Positions 1-7,392 of a stretch of 19,831 bases of DNA are shown here, one piece after another; within the stretch, counting starts at the first letter, position 1; the number at the start of each line of letters is the position of its first letter. Below the pieces are notes generated by a model, which ran no database searches, was not told the origin of the DNA, and saw only the letters and a program-made list of their open reading frames with translations. A program made the translations under genes and the position numbers. This stretch comes from Bacteroidales bacterium (GTDB lineage: Bacteria > Bacteroidota > Bacteroidia > Bacteroidales > Muribaculaceae): positions 1-19,831 of the forward strand of contig SFLG01000040.1 of the NCBI GenBank assembly GCA_004553485.1, written 5' to 3'.

Positions 1-14
1 GCCGTTTCGGTTCA

Positions 15-52
15 GTCGTTATGGAACCCCATAACTCCTTCACCTTAACGAC
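15..52. other. Overlapping inverted repeats upstream of aroB
   Basis: GTTATGG (18-24) pairs with CCATAAC (29-35) around a 4-base loop. GTCGTTA (15-21) can instead pair with TAACGAC (46-52), so the two structures exclude each other. No T-run follows, so it is not a convincing terminator. It may be the tail of an upstream gene's 3' region, or a leader structure. Only the pairing is seen; function is unknown. Confidence 0.35.
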
Positions 53-67
53 GAATCTACTCAAAAG

Positions 68-95
68 TTGTCCGCCCTGCGTTAACATAAATTGG
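68..95 (+). promoter_or_regulatory. Weak candidate promoter for aroB
   Basis: TTG at 68-70 and TAAATTGG at 88-95 resemble the Bacteroidetes TTG / TAnnTTTG promoter. One -7 base is off and the 17-base spacer is short. It is the best match in front of aroB, but a promoter upstream of the window is equally possible. Confidence 0.25.
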
Positions 96-111
96 GGAAT
101 GGGCTCTTACT

Positions 112-1182
112 ATGAAAGAGAAAATTCTGTTCACCAACCTTGTCGAGGACGCTCTGGACAAGGTGATAGCCGAGATAGACCCCGCCGGCGTCTTTGTGAT
201 GGCCGACACCAACACCGCCCGCTTTACCCTGCCGCGCCTGTTGCAGCTGTGCGACTCGCTGCAAGGCGCCACAGTTATTACCGTCGACGCGGGCGACGAG
301 GCCAAGAACATCGAGGCGGCAACGCGTGTCTGGCGTACGCTCATCGACAAGGGCGCCACGCGCAAGTCGCTGATGGTCAACGTTGGCGGCGGCGTCGTCA
401 CCGACCTCGGCGGCTTTGTCGCCGCAACGTTCAAGCGCGGCATGCCGTGTGTCAACGTGCCCACGACGCTGCTCGGCGCCGTAGACGCCGCGGTGGGCGG
501 CAAGACGGGCATAAACCTCGACGGATACAAAAATCTGGTGGGGGCGTTCAGCGAGCCCGTCGCCACAATAATCTCCACGACTTTCTTCAACACTCTGCAG
601 CCGCAGGAACTGCTGTCGGGCTACGCCGAGATGATAAAGCACGCCCTGTTGTCAGGTCCGCAGGACCTGTCGCTCGTCCTGCGCTACGACCTCACCGCGC
701 CCGACTACGACCCCGATGAACTGCTTGAGCTGCTGCGCAAAAGCGTCGGCGTCAAGGCCGACATCGTCGCCAAGGACCCGCACGAGAAAGGTCTGCGCAA
801 AGCCCTCAACCTGGGCCACACCATCGGCCACGCCTTCGAGAGCCTCGCCCTCGCCCGCAAAAGCCCCATCCCGCACGGATACGCCGTCGCCGCCGGCCTG
901 GTGGCCGAGGCCGTCCTCTCGTCGATGATGGAGGGCTTCGACTCGCAGCTGCTGCACACCCTGGCCCAATACATCCACAACCTCTATACCCAATTCGCCT
1001 TCACCTGCGACGACTACCCCACCCTGCTCCGCTACATGGCCCAGGACAAAAAGAACGACAAGCCCGACCAAATCAACTTCACCCTCCTGCGTGCTCCAGG
1101 CGACCCCGTCATCAACGTCACCGCCACCCCCGCCCAAATCACCGCCGCCCTCGACGTCTACCGCGACCTCATGGGCCTCTAA
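112..1182 (+). CDS. aroB: 3-dehydroquinate synthase
   Basis: This cytoplasmic enzyme converts DAHP to 3-dehydroquinate, the second step of the shikimate pathway, using NAD and a divalent metal. The 356-residue length is normal for the family. The NAD-binding segment GGGVVTDLGGFVAATF (about 92-107) is followed by NVPTTLLGAVDAAVGGKTGIN, a family hallmark. Metal-ligand candidates are E173 (GYAEMIKH), the His pair in NLGHTIGHAFE (about 236/240) and H255 (PHGYAV). The ATG at 112 gives a complete N-terminus. The gene is followed after 47 bases by the phosphatase gene and may be co-transcribed with it. Nothing appears missing. Confidence 0.97.
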   Translation: MKEKILFTNLVEDALDKVIAEIDPAGVFVMADTNTARFTLPRLLQLCDSLQGATVITVDAGDEAKNIEAATRVWRTLIDKGATRKSLMVNVGGGVVTDLGGFVAATFKRGMPCVNVPTTLLGAVDAAVGGKTGINLDGYKNLVGAFSEPVATIISTTFFNTLQPQELLSGYAEMIKHALLSGPQDLSLVLRYDLTAPDYDPDELLELLRKSVGVKADIVAKDPHEKGLRKALNLGHTIGHAFESLALARKSPIPHGYAVAAGLVAEAVLSSMMEGFDSQLLHTLAQYIHNLYTQFAFTCDDYPTLLRYMAQDKKNDKPDQINFTLLRAPGDPVINVTATPAQITAALDVYRDLMGL

Positions 1183-1229
1183 CTCCTATCCACAAAAGAT
1201 TTTAAAACAGCAAAAAACAGGTAAGAAAT

Positions 1230-1766
1230 ATGGTAAGCGACAAGGTAAATCCCAAGACTATTGAACTTATTGAGTCTTTGAAGGATAAGGACAAAATCAG
1301 GGTGCTGTTTGTGTGCCTGGGCAATATCTGCCGGAGCCCAGCGGCGGAGGGGGTGTTGCGGCGTATTGTCGACGAGGCCGGCGATGGCGACCGGTGGACG
1401 ATTGACTCGGCGGGGATAGGACGCTGGCATGTGGGCGATCTGCCCGACAAGCGCATGCGCATCCACGCCCGCGACCGCGGCCTTGAGCTGACACACCGCT
1501 GCCGGCAGGTGCGTCCCTACGACTTCGACAACTTCGACCTCATCATCGGCATGGACAGCCAGAACATCGAGGACCTGCGCGAGCTGGCTCCGTCGCCCGA
1601 GGCCGAGGCGCGCATCATACCCATGGGCGCCTTCCTGCCCGCCTCCTCCAACTACTATTTCATCCCCGACCCCTACTACGAGGGTTCGGAGGGCTTCGAG
1701 CTGGTCCTCGACCTCCTGGAGGAAGCCTGCCGGGACCTCTACGCCACCCTCACCCCCGCCCGATAA
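1230..1766 (+). CDS. Low-molecular-weight protein-tyrosine phosphatase
   Basis: This 178-residue protein carries the LMW-PTP P-loop C-x5-R as CLGNICRS (nucleophile C29, R35). The general-acid Asp lies in the late DPYYEG motif (about D147). Family members dephosphorylate phosphotyrosine; in bacteria they often act with tyrosine kinases in exopolysaccharide control, but no kinase is visible here. The N-terminus is about 20 residues longer than the usual start just before VLFVCLGN. The ATG at 1230 is the only in-frame ATG before the P-loop, so the extension is probably real. The gene follows aroB by 47 bases and precedes a long intergenic region. Confidence 0.93.
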   Translation: MVSDKVNPKTIELIESLKDKDKIRVLFVCLGNICRSPAAEGVLRRIVDEAGDGDRWTIDSAGIGRWHVGDLPDKRMRIHARDRGLELTHRCRQVRPYDFDNFDLIIGMDSQNIEDLRELAPSPEAEARIIPMGAFLPASSNYYFIPDPYYEGSEGFELVLDLLEEACRDLYATLTPAR

Positions 1767-1911
1767 CGCGGGCACAAATTTGCCGGCCGCGACGAGTCGC
1801 CCCAACCGACGACAGAGCCGCGTGGTCAGCGGATTTGAGCGAAATTTAGCTAATACTTTTTGAAAAAACATCAAAAAGAGTTAATGAATGTGAATTAAGG
1901 GGATTTTGCTC

Positions 1912-1941
1912 TTGACGCGTTTAAAAAATTTGTTACTTTTG
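1912..1941 (+). promoter_or_regulatory. Bacteroidetes promoter of the small-RNA-like element
   Basis: TTG (1912-1914), 19 bases, then TACTTTTG (1934-1941) matches TTG-N19-TAnnTTTG exactly. Transcription would start near 1948, only about 40 bases before a strong terminator. Confidence 0.7.
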
Positions 1942-1947
1942 CAAGTG

Positions 1948-2016
1948 TGTTTTTCATAGTATTAGATTAAGATAAAGGTTTAAACGGAAAGAGTTGTCGT
2001 GAGACAACTCTTTTTT
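1948..2016 (+). ncRNA. Small RNA or attenuated leader, copy 1
   Basis: The predicted transcript is about 70 bases. It begins with the conserved stretch GTTTTTCATAG-TATTAGATT, continues through AAGGTTTAAACGG and ends in a GTGA-loop terminator hairpin. A second copy lies at 16580-16652 on the minus strand, with the same 5' words and loop but a different stem. I recall similar TTTTTCATAGTATTAGATT sequences recurring in Bacteroidales genomes, but cannot name a family. It could act as a free sRNA or as a terminated leader of the downstream DUF4199/GT2 cluster. No start codon and reading frame fit inside it. Confidence 0.55.
1988..2016 (+). terminator. Intrinsic terminator of the small-RNA-like element
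   Basis: GAGTTGTC (1991-1998), loop GTGA, GACAACTC (2003-2010), then six T (2011-2016). AAA at 1988-1990 can extend the stem against the first three T. Confidence 0.85.
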
Positions 2017-2195
2017 ATTTCAAATCGTAAGTTCAGCACCCCTTTTCGCCCCCGTCAAGATCCCCGCTGACCCCAAATGCCGCACAAAATACCACCCCCG
2101 CATCCTCCGCACAAAAATCAAGGCCAAATTAGGTCCGCCAAGGCTCGCGAATGAATATCGGGCGCGCGAATGGGCGTTTTTTCGGCATTTTTTTG

Positions 2196-2203
2196 TAACT
2201 TTG
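2196..2203 (+). promoter_or_regulatory. -7 element upstream of the DUF4199 gene
   Basis: TAACTTTG matches TAnnTTTG. No TTG sits at the right distance; only a T-run (2177-2182) is there, so the -33 half is weak. The start codon follows about 60 bases later. Confidence 0.5.
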
Positions 2204-2264
2204 CGTGTTAAGCAGTAACGATATCATCAAACCCGTCACATTCGACTTTTAATTGGGCACGTAT

Positions 2265-2816
2265 ATGTCAAATCAGTTCGACTTCGGAAACGGCACGGCG
2301 CCGGCGGTATGGCGCCGCGGGGCCGACGACGGCATGCGCCTGGGCCTTTGGATGTCGGGGATAGTCGTCTGCATAGTATACTCGCCGAACGTGCCGCTGC
2401 TGTCGCTGATGGCCCTGCTGATGATGGCGGCCGTGCCAGCCATAGTGTACCGGTGGCTCAAGCGCGACTGGCAGCGCTGGCCCCGGATGCGCTTCTTCAG
2501 CGCGGCATGGATGCAGGGCATCTGCATGTTCTTCTTCGGCTCGCTGATCATGGCCGCCGTGATAGTGGTGCTCCTAAAATTCATCCACCCCGACTTCATC
2601 CTCGAGAGCGTCCGCGGCGCGATAGAGATATACCGCAGCTACGGCGACCCGCAGTCGGCCGAGATGGCGAACACGCTGCAGCAGATGATAGACCGGCACA
2701 TACTGCCCACGCCAGTCCGCTTCGGCATAACGATGATATGGACGGTGACATTCACCGGCTCGATACTTTCGATGATTCTTACCGGAATTATAAAACTAAC
2801 GACACGCAACAAATGA
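2265..2816 (+). CDS. DUF4199-family inner-membrane protein
   Basis: This is a 183-residue protein with four hydrophobic segments (roughly residues 25-40, 45-60, 82-105 and 155-178), separated by a polar loop that includes an amphipathic stretch around EMANTLQQMIDRH. Size, topology and position directly before a GT2 glycosyltransferase match the Bacteroidetes DUF4199 family, whose function is unknown. I chose ATG 2265 (MSNQFDFGNG); an in-frame TTG lies four codons upstream. The stop overlaps the next start as ATGA, so translation is probably coupled. Pairing with a DPM1-like glycosyltransferase suggests a role near lipid-linked sugar transfer, but that is inference from context. Confidence 0.8.
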   Translation: MSNQFDFGNGTAPAVWRRGADDGMRLGLWMSGIVVCIVYSPNVPLLSLMALLMMAAVPAIVYRWLKRDWQRWPRMRFFSAAWMQGICMFFFGSLIMAAVIVVLLKFIHPDFILESVRGAIEIYRSYGDPQSAEMANTLQQMIDRHILPTPVRFGITMIWTVTFTGSILSMILTGIIKLTTRNK

Positions 2817-3779
2817 GCAACGACAAAATGTGTGATAACGATAAAAAAGACCGCCTCGACCTGTCGATAGTGGTGCCCCTGTACAACGAAGACGAATCGC
2901 TCCCCGAGTTGGAGGCATGGATACGCCGCGTGGTGGAGAAGATGGGCATAAGCTACGAGGTCATCTTCGTCAACGACGGCTCCACCGACCGCTCGTGGCA
3001 GGTGATAGAGGAGCTCGCCGCCGCCAACCCCAACGTGCACGGCGTGTGCTTCCGCCGCAACTACGGCAAGTCGCCGGCCCTCAACACTGGCTTTGAGCGC
3101 GCCCGCGGTGCCGTGGTGATAACGATGGACGCCGACCTGCAGGACAGTCCCGACGAAATTCCCGAGCTTTACCGCATGATCACCGAAGACGGCTTCGACC
3201 TGGTAAGCGGCTACAAGCAAAAGCGCTACGACCCGCTGTCGAAGACCATCCCCACCAAGCTCTTCAACGCCACCGCCCGCCGTGTCAGCGGCATCCACAA
3301 CCTGCACGACTTCAACTGCGGCCTCAAGGCCTACCGCGGCGCCGTGGTGAAGAACATCGAGGTGTACGGCGACATGCACCGCTACATCCCCTACCTGGCC
3401 AAACTCGCCGGCTACAACCGCATCGGCGAGAAGGTCGTGCACCACCAGGCCCGCAAATACGGCAAGACCAAATTCGGCCTCGACCGATTTGTCAACGGCT
3501 ACCTCGACCTGGGCACGCTGTGGTTCACCGGCAAATTCGGCGGCAAGCTCGCTGATGTTCATCCTGGGCTTCTTCGCCACCATGGCCGTCGGCGGCATAA
3601 AGCTGTGGAACATGTACCACGGCAACCACTACATTCTTGTCACCGACTCGCCCTACTTCTACATCGCCCTCACCACGATGATCCTGGGCTGCCAGCTCTT
3701 CCTGGCCGGCTTCATCGGCGAGCTTATCGCCCGCAACGCCACAAACCGCAACCACTACGAAATAGAAACCGAGTTATGA
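2813..3779 (+). pseudogene. GT2 glycosyltransferase (DPM1/GtrB-like), frameshifted near its membrane anchor
   Basis: The N-terminal 245 residues are a clear GT2 catalytic domain: SIVVPLYNEDESLPEL, FVNDGSTDRSW, then MDADLQDSP with the DxD-type D106/D108. Such enzymes move a sugar from a nucleotide donor to a polyprenyl phosphate. The expected two-helix anchor (LMFILGFFATMAVGG and MILGCQLFLAGFIGEL) is present, but in another frame, from about 3549 to the stop at 3777-3779. The break lies at about 3547-3549, just after GKFGGK. The stretch that normally links this to the first helix (similar to KPMHFFGxxG in relatives, from memory) is missing, so a loss of 3n+2 bases, around 26-32, is the simplest explanation. 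An assembly error is possible. The original frame stays open into the nitroreductase gene. Confidence 0.8.
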
Positions 3780-4318
3780 GCATCCACGATTTCCTCACCC
3801 TCTGCCGCGACCGCTACTCGTGCCGCTTCTTCGACACAGAGCGTCCCGTCGCCGACGAAGACCTGCAGGCCGTCCTCGAGGCCGCCCGCCTCGCCCCCAG
3901 CGCCTGCAACAAACAGCCCTGGCAATTTGTTGTCGTGCGTGACGAAAAGGCTCGCCGCGCACTGCTGGGCAAGAGCCGTCCCACCTTTGTCACCGCTCCC
4001 GTCGTAGTGGCCTGCTGCGGCATCCACGACGAGGCCTGGCACCGTCCCGCCGACGGCAAGGACCACACCGACGTCGACCTGTCCATCGCCACCGAGCACA
4101 TCTGCCTGGCCGCTGCCGCCGCCAGGCTGGCCTCGTGCTGGATATGCAGCTTCGACACCGACGCCGCCCGCGAGGTGCTCGCCTTGCCCCAGGGCGTCGA
4201 GTGCGTCGCCCTCATCCCCCTGGGATATGCCGACAAAGAGCACTATCCCGACATTCCGCAAAAAGTCCGCAAACCCGCCGACGAAGTAATTTCATGCGAG
4301 GTATATTCCCAAAAATAA
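3776..4318 (+). CDS. Nitroreductase-family FMN oxidoreductase
   Basis: A 180-residue protein with the nitroreductase N-terminal pattern RDRYSCRFFDTERPV (phosphate-binding R/S/R around 13-17) and LAPSACNKQPWQFVVV (about 39-54), both involved in FMN binding. The C-terminal LIPLGYAD segment is also typical. Members reduce nitro groups, quinones or flavins with NAD(P)H in the cytoplasm; the natural substrate cannot be told. The ATG at 3776 overlaps the glycosyltransferase stop (ATGA), so coupling is likely. Because of the upstream frameshift, this gene lies in the same open frame as the glycosyltransferase N-terminus. The fused reading from 2813 to 4318 should be treated as an artefact unless shown otherwise. 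Confidence 0.9.
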   Translation: MSIHDFLTLCRDRYSCRFFDTERPVADEDLQAVLEAARLAPSACNKQPWQFVVVRDEKARRALLGKSRPTFVTAPVVVACCGIHDEAWHRPADGKDHTDVDLSIATEHICLAAAAARLASCWICSFDTDAAREVLALPQGVECVALIPLGYADKEHYPDIPQKVRKPADEVISCEVYSQK

Positions 4319-4818
4319 CCGCCCTGACAGCCGCTCTGACCCTTGTCGTCCTCGGCGCCACGTCCTGCAACACCCAGGGCTGCACCGAGAACCGGTCGTC
4401 CATACCCCTTGCCACCTTCGCCGGCTCGGCCGACGGGCGCGCCATATCGCTCGACTCGCTGCAGATACACGGCGTGGGGGCGCCCGGCGACTCCATCCTC
4501 TACCCCGCCGGCGAGAGGCTCAGCAAGGCCTACCTGCCCATGCGCAACACGCACGAGCAGACAGTGTGGTGCTTCAGCTACAAGTGGAAAGCCCTCGACA
4601 ACCCCGCCAACAACGACACGCTCACCATTGACTACACGTCGCAGCCCTTCCTCGCCGGCGACGAATGCGGCGCCATGTACCGCTACACCATCACCGCCGT
4701 CAGGCACACAAGCCACATCATCGACTCGGTAAAAGTGGTGCAGCCCTACGTCACCAACATCGGCGAGCCCAACCTCACCATCTACTTCCGCACCGAAGGA
4801 GGGGGCGAGGAGCTATGA
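4294..4818 (+). CDS. DUF6452-family lipoprotein
   Basis: A 174-residue protein with a lipoprotein signal: charged start MRGIFPK, a hydrophobic stretch, then GATSC with the acylated Cys at about 25. A second Cys pair pattern (CNTQGC) follows at once, as I recall for Bacteroidetes DUF6452 proteins. The rest looks like a beta-rich periplasmic or outer-membrane-associated domain (DSLQIHGVG, GERLSKAYLPM, TIDYTSQPFL, NLTIYFRTEG). Function is unknown. The ATG at 4294 overlaps the end of the nitroreductase gene by 25 bases; no later start keeps the signal peptide. The stop overlaps the next gene as ATGA. The DUF6452-DUF6048 pair is a conserved neighbourhood in the order. Confidence 0.75.
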   Translation: MRGIFPKITALTAALTLVVLGATSCNTQGCTENRSSIPLATFAGSADGRAISLDSLQIHGVGAPGDSILYPAGERLSKAYLPMRNTHEQTVWCFSYKWKALDNPANNDTLTIDYTSQPFLAGDECGAMYRYTITAVRHTSHIIDSVKVVQPYVTNIGEPNLTIYFRTEGGGEEL

Positions 4819-5795
4819 AACGCCTGCTCTACACCCTCACCGCCGGCGTCATCGCCGCCATCGCCCTCTTCGCCGCCGCCGAGACCGCCCCGGCCCAGCG
4901 TCGCGCCACCCCCGTCAACACCCCGGCCACGCGCACACAGCCCGTCAGGGACGCCAAGGCCGACTCGCTGCGTGCCCTCGAGGCGCGGCGCAAACGCTCG
5001 ACGCAGTACACCGACGAGTCCGGCAAGATAGTGATGGTGGACACCCTCACCGGCGTGGAGTGGACCGACTCGACGCTGCTGCCCAAGGCACCGCCGATGA
5101 AGTACCCGCTGCTGCACGACCTCAGCGTCGGCATCAACATCTGGGACCCCGTGATGCGCCTCTTCGGGCAGCACTACGGCGGAGCCTCGGCATGGGTGTC
5201 GCTGTCGATGCACAACCGCTACAACCCCGTGTTCGAGTTCGGCATGGCCGGAGCGAAAAACACGCCCGAGAACAACAACTACACCTACCACGGCAAGGTC
5301 TCGCCCTTCTTCAAACTGGGCCTCGACTATAATTTCCTGTACAACTCCAACCCCGACTACCGCTTCTTCGCCGGCATCCGCTACGGCTTCTCGCCCTTCC
5401 GCTTCTCCGTGGCCGACGTCACCATCAAAGACAACTACTGGGGCGAGGACGCGTCGTTCGCCATCCCGTCCACCTCGGTGACGGCCGGATGGATCGAGGT
5501 GCGCCTGGGCCTGCGTGTCAAAATCTGGGGTCCCATCTCGGCAGGATGGATGGTGCACTACCAGTCGCTGCTGCACCGCACGCACCCCGCCGTCGGCGAC
5601 GCCTGGTACATCCCCGGCTACGGCACCGCAAACTCCACCATCTCGGGCTCGTTCTCCATCTCGTACACCCTGCCCCTCAACAAGGGCAAGACACCGCCGC
5701 CACCGCCCGACGCCGAGGCCGACCGCATACCTACTTCGGTAATTTCGGCACCGCCCACACCGCCCGGCGACTATCCCGACAACCCTCAGCAATAA
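4815..5795 (+). CDS. DUF6048-family outer-membrane beta-barrel protein
   Basis: A 326-residue protein with a signal peptide (MKRLLYTLTAGVIAAIALFAAAETAPAQ, cleavage near 28) followed by an Ala/Arg/Asp-rich linker. From about residue 100 there are alternating aromatic strands typical of a small barrel: LSVGINIWDPVMRLFG, NPVFEFGMAGAKN, FFKLGLDYNFLYN, YRFFAGIRYGFSPFRF and GWIEVRLGLRVKIWG. These match my memory of DUF6048. The last 35 residues are a Pro-rich tail (PPPPPDAEAD, SAPPTPPGD) that may face the periplasm. The overlap with the lipoprotein gene suggests that the two products work together at the outer membrane. Function is not known. Confidence 0.75.
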   Translation: MKRLLYTLTAGVIAAIALFAAAETAPAQRRATPVNTPATRTQPVRDAKADSLRALEARRKRSTQYTDESGKIVMVDTLTGVEWTDSTLLPKAPPMKYPLLHDLSVGINIWDPVMRLFGQHYGGASAWVSLSMHNRYNPVFEFGMAGAKNTPENNNYTYHGKVSPFFKLGLDYNFLYNSNPDYRFFAGIRYGFSPFRFSVADVTIKDNYWGEDASFAIPSTSVTAGWIEVRLGLRVKIWGPISAGWMVHYQSLLHRTHPAVGDAWYIPGYGTANSTISGSFSISYTLPLNKGKTPPPPPDAEADRIPTSVISAPPTPPGDYPDNPQQ

Positions 5796-5846
5796 GACTC
5801 CATAACAACACATACGCTTTTACACCTCACACACCAACCCGTCTCC

Positions 5847-7169
5847 ATGAAATACCGCTCGATTCTCTCCGTCCTCGTCGTTGCGGCATCGATGATGACC
5901 GCCGGCGCCAAAACGCCCTCGCGCGTAGCCGATTACAAGACTATGCCCGACCGCTACCAGTCGGGAGCGCAGCAATATGCCTACCCTGTCCCCGAAAAGG
6001 GCATTCCCGTGCTCACACCCGCTCCCAAGGGCTACGAGCCCTTCCACATGGAGCACTACGGACGCCACGGAAGCCGCTGGCTCATTGGCGAGAACGTTTA
6101 CTCCAAGCCCGTGCAGCTGCTTGAGCGGGCCGACTCGTTGGGTCAGCTCACCCCCTCGGGCCGGGAGCTGCTGAGGCGTATGCGCATCGTGGCCGAGGCC
6201 TACAAGGGCCACGACGGCGAGCTCACCGAGGTGGGCCACCGCCAGCACCGCGGCATCGCCAACCGCATGTCAAAGAACTTCCCCCAGCTGTTCACCGACT
6301 CGACCTACCTCGACGCCCGCTCGTCGATGGTGATACGCTGCATACTGTCCATGGCCAACGAGGTGGCCGAGCTCGAGCGCCTCAACCCCGGCATCCACAC
6401 CCGCCAGGACGCCTCGGCCTCCACCCAGGACCTGATGGCGCCTCCCGGATTTCCCTGCACCAACCGGCCCGCCGACGACAACACATGGCGCCGCGACTCG
6501 CTTGCCGCACATGTCAACAACGACCACTCGGCCTTCATCGCAAAGGTGTTCAAAGACCCCGAGCTGGCAAAAAGAGAGCTTAAAGCCGACAAAATCTTCA
6601 ACGGCGCCGCCAAAGTCGCCCTCAACTCGCAGAGCCACGACGGCCTCTACGACCTCTACGAATGGTTCACCCTGCCCGAGCTGCAGGGCAAATGGAAGGT
6701 CGACAACGCCAAGTGGTACATCCACGGCGGCAACACATCGCTCACCGGCAACCGCCCGCCCTACCGCGTCATCAACCTTCTGCGCGACATGGTGCAGGGT
6801 GCCGACACCGCCGTCGTCAGCAAAAACCCCACCGTCAACCTGCGCTTCGGCCACGACAGCGTGGTGGTGCCCCTCGTGTGCATGCTCGAGCTCGGCACCT
6901 ACGGCGTTGACGTCGACAACCTTGACAAGCTGCATGACTACTGGCGCGACTACGAGGTAACGCCCATGGCCGCCAACGTCCAGTTCGTCTTCTACCGCCC
7001 CGAAGGAAAAGGCGCCGCCCGCCCCGAGGACGTGCTGGTGAAAGTGCTCCACAACGAAGCCGAGACCACCCTCCCCATCCCCACCGACACCTGGCCCTAC
7101 TACAAATGGACCGACGTCCGCTCCTTTATGCAAACCAAACTCGACACCTTCAACACCCTCTGCAAATAA
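5847..7169 (+). CDS. Histidine-type phosphatase (MINPP/phytase-like), secreted
   Basis: A 440-residue protein with a signal peptide (MKYRSILSVLVVAASMMTAGA, cleavage about 21). The active site RHGSR (R73, H74, R77) contains the phospho-accepting His, and LRFGHDSVVVPL (H336, D337) is the second catalytic motif with the proton donor. This is the histidine acid phosphatase family; Bacteroidales members related to MINPP release phosphate from inositol phosphates in the periplasm or at the surface. A substrate cannot be fixed from sequence, and some relatives are general acid phosphatases. It stands 51 bases after the DUF6048 gene, with no clear promoter or terminator between. Confidence 0.88.
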   Translation: MKYRSILSVLVVAASMMTAGAKTPSRVADYKTMPDRYQSGAQQYAYPVPEKGIPVLTPAPKGYEPFHMEHYGRHGSRWLIGENVYSKPVQLLERADSLGQLTPSGRELLRRMRIVAEAYKGHDGELTEVGHRQHRGIANRMSKNFPQLFTDSTYLDARSSMVIRCILSMANEVAELERLNPGIHTRQDASASTQDLMAPPGFPCTNRPADDNTWRRDSLAAHVNNDHSAFIAKVFKDPELAKRELKADKIFNGAAKVALNSQSHDGLYDLYEWFTLPELQGKWKVDNAKWYIHGGNTSLTGNRPPYRVINLLRDMVQGADTAVVSKNPTVNLRFGHDSVVVPLVCMLELGTYGVDVDNLDKLHDYWRDYEVTPMAANVQFVFYRPEGKGAARPEDVLVKVLHNEAETTLPIPTDTWPYYKWTDVRSFMQTKLDTFNTLCK

Positions 7170-7197
7170 CCCCCTCGCTCACCTCCCACCTCCCTCC

Positions 7198-7362
7198 GCC
7201 GGCCCCCTCTTAATTCTACCCCTCCCGGTTCCGTAAGCGAGCTTCAACTCGCGCCACCTCGCGCCTCACCTCCCTCCTCCCCCAGCCGGCCCCCTTTTAA
7301 TTTTACCCTCCCGGTTCCGTAAGCGAGCTTCAGCTCGCGCCTCCTCGCGCCTCCTCGCGCCT
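7198..7362. repeat. Imperfect tandem duplication with hairpins before parE
   Basis: A segment starting GCCGGCCCCC and running through CCCGGTTCCGTAAGCGAGC occurs at 7198-7267 and again from 7285, with a few substitutions. Each copy holds a hairpin: GCGAG/CTCGC (7237-7252) and the perfect GCGAGC-TTCA-GCTCGC (7323-7338). The second copy ends in three repeats of CGCGCCTCCT-like units. There is no T-run, so it is not an obvious terminator. It probably arose by local slippage; function is unknown. Confidence 0.7.
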
Positions 7363-7392
7363 CCCCCTTCACCTACAACCCCACACAAATAA

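Larger units (their letters stand above)
1767..2264. other. Intergenic region with a small-RNA-like element and a second promoter
   Basis: About 500 bases without a convincing gene. It holds a promoter (1912-1941) driving a very short unit that ends in a strong terminator (1988-2016), then about 180 bases with no visible gene, then a -7 element (2196-2203) in front of the DUF4199 gene. Bases 1768-1900 and 2017-2190 show nothing else I can support. Confidence 0.6.

Noticed and set aside
21..719. Arg-rich open frame overlapping aroB
   Set aside because: High-GC shadow of aroB with no domain; aroB itself carries all family motifs.
2813..4318. A natural glycosyltransferase-nitroreductase fusion protein
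   Set aside because: The middle of the fusion is the wrong-frame reading of the membrane anchor (for example HHGRRRHKAVEHV), while the true anchor is intact in another frame.
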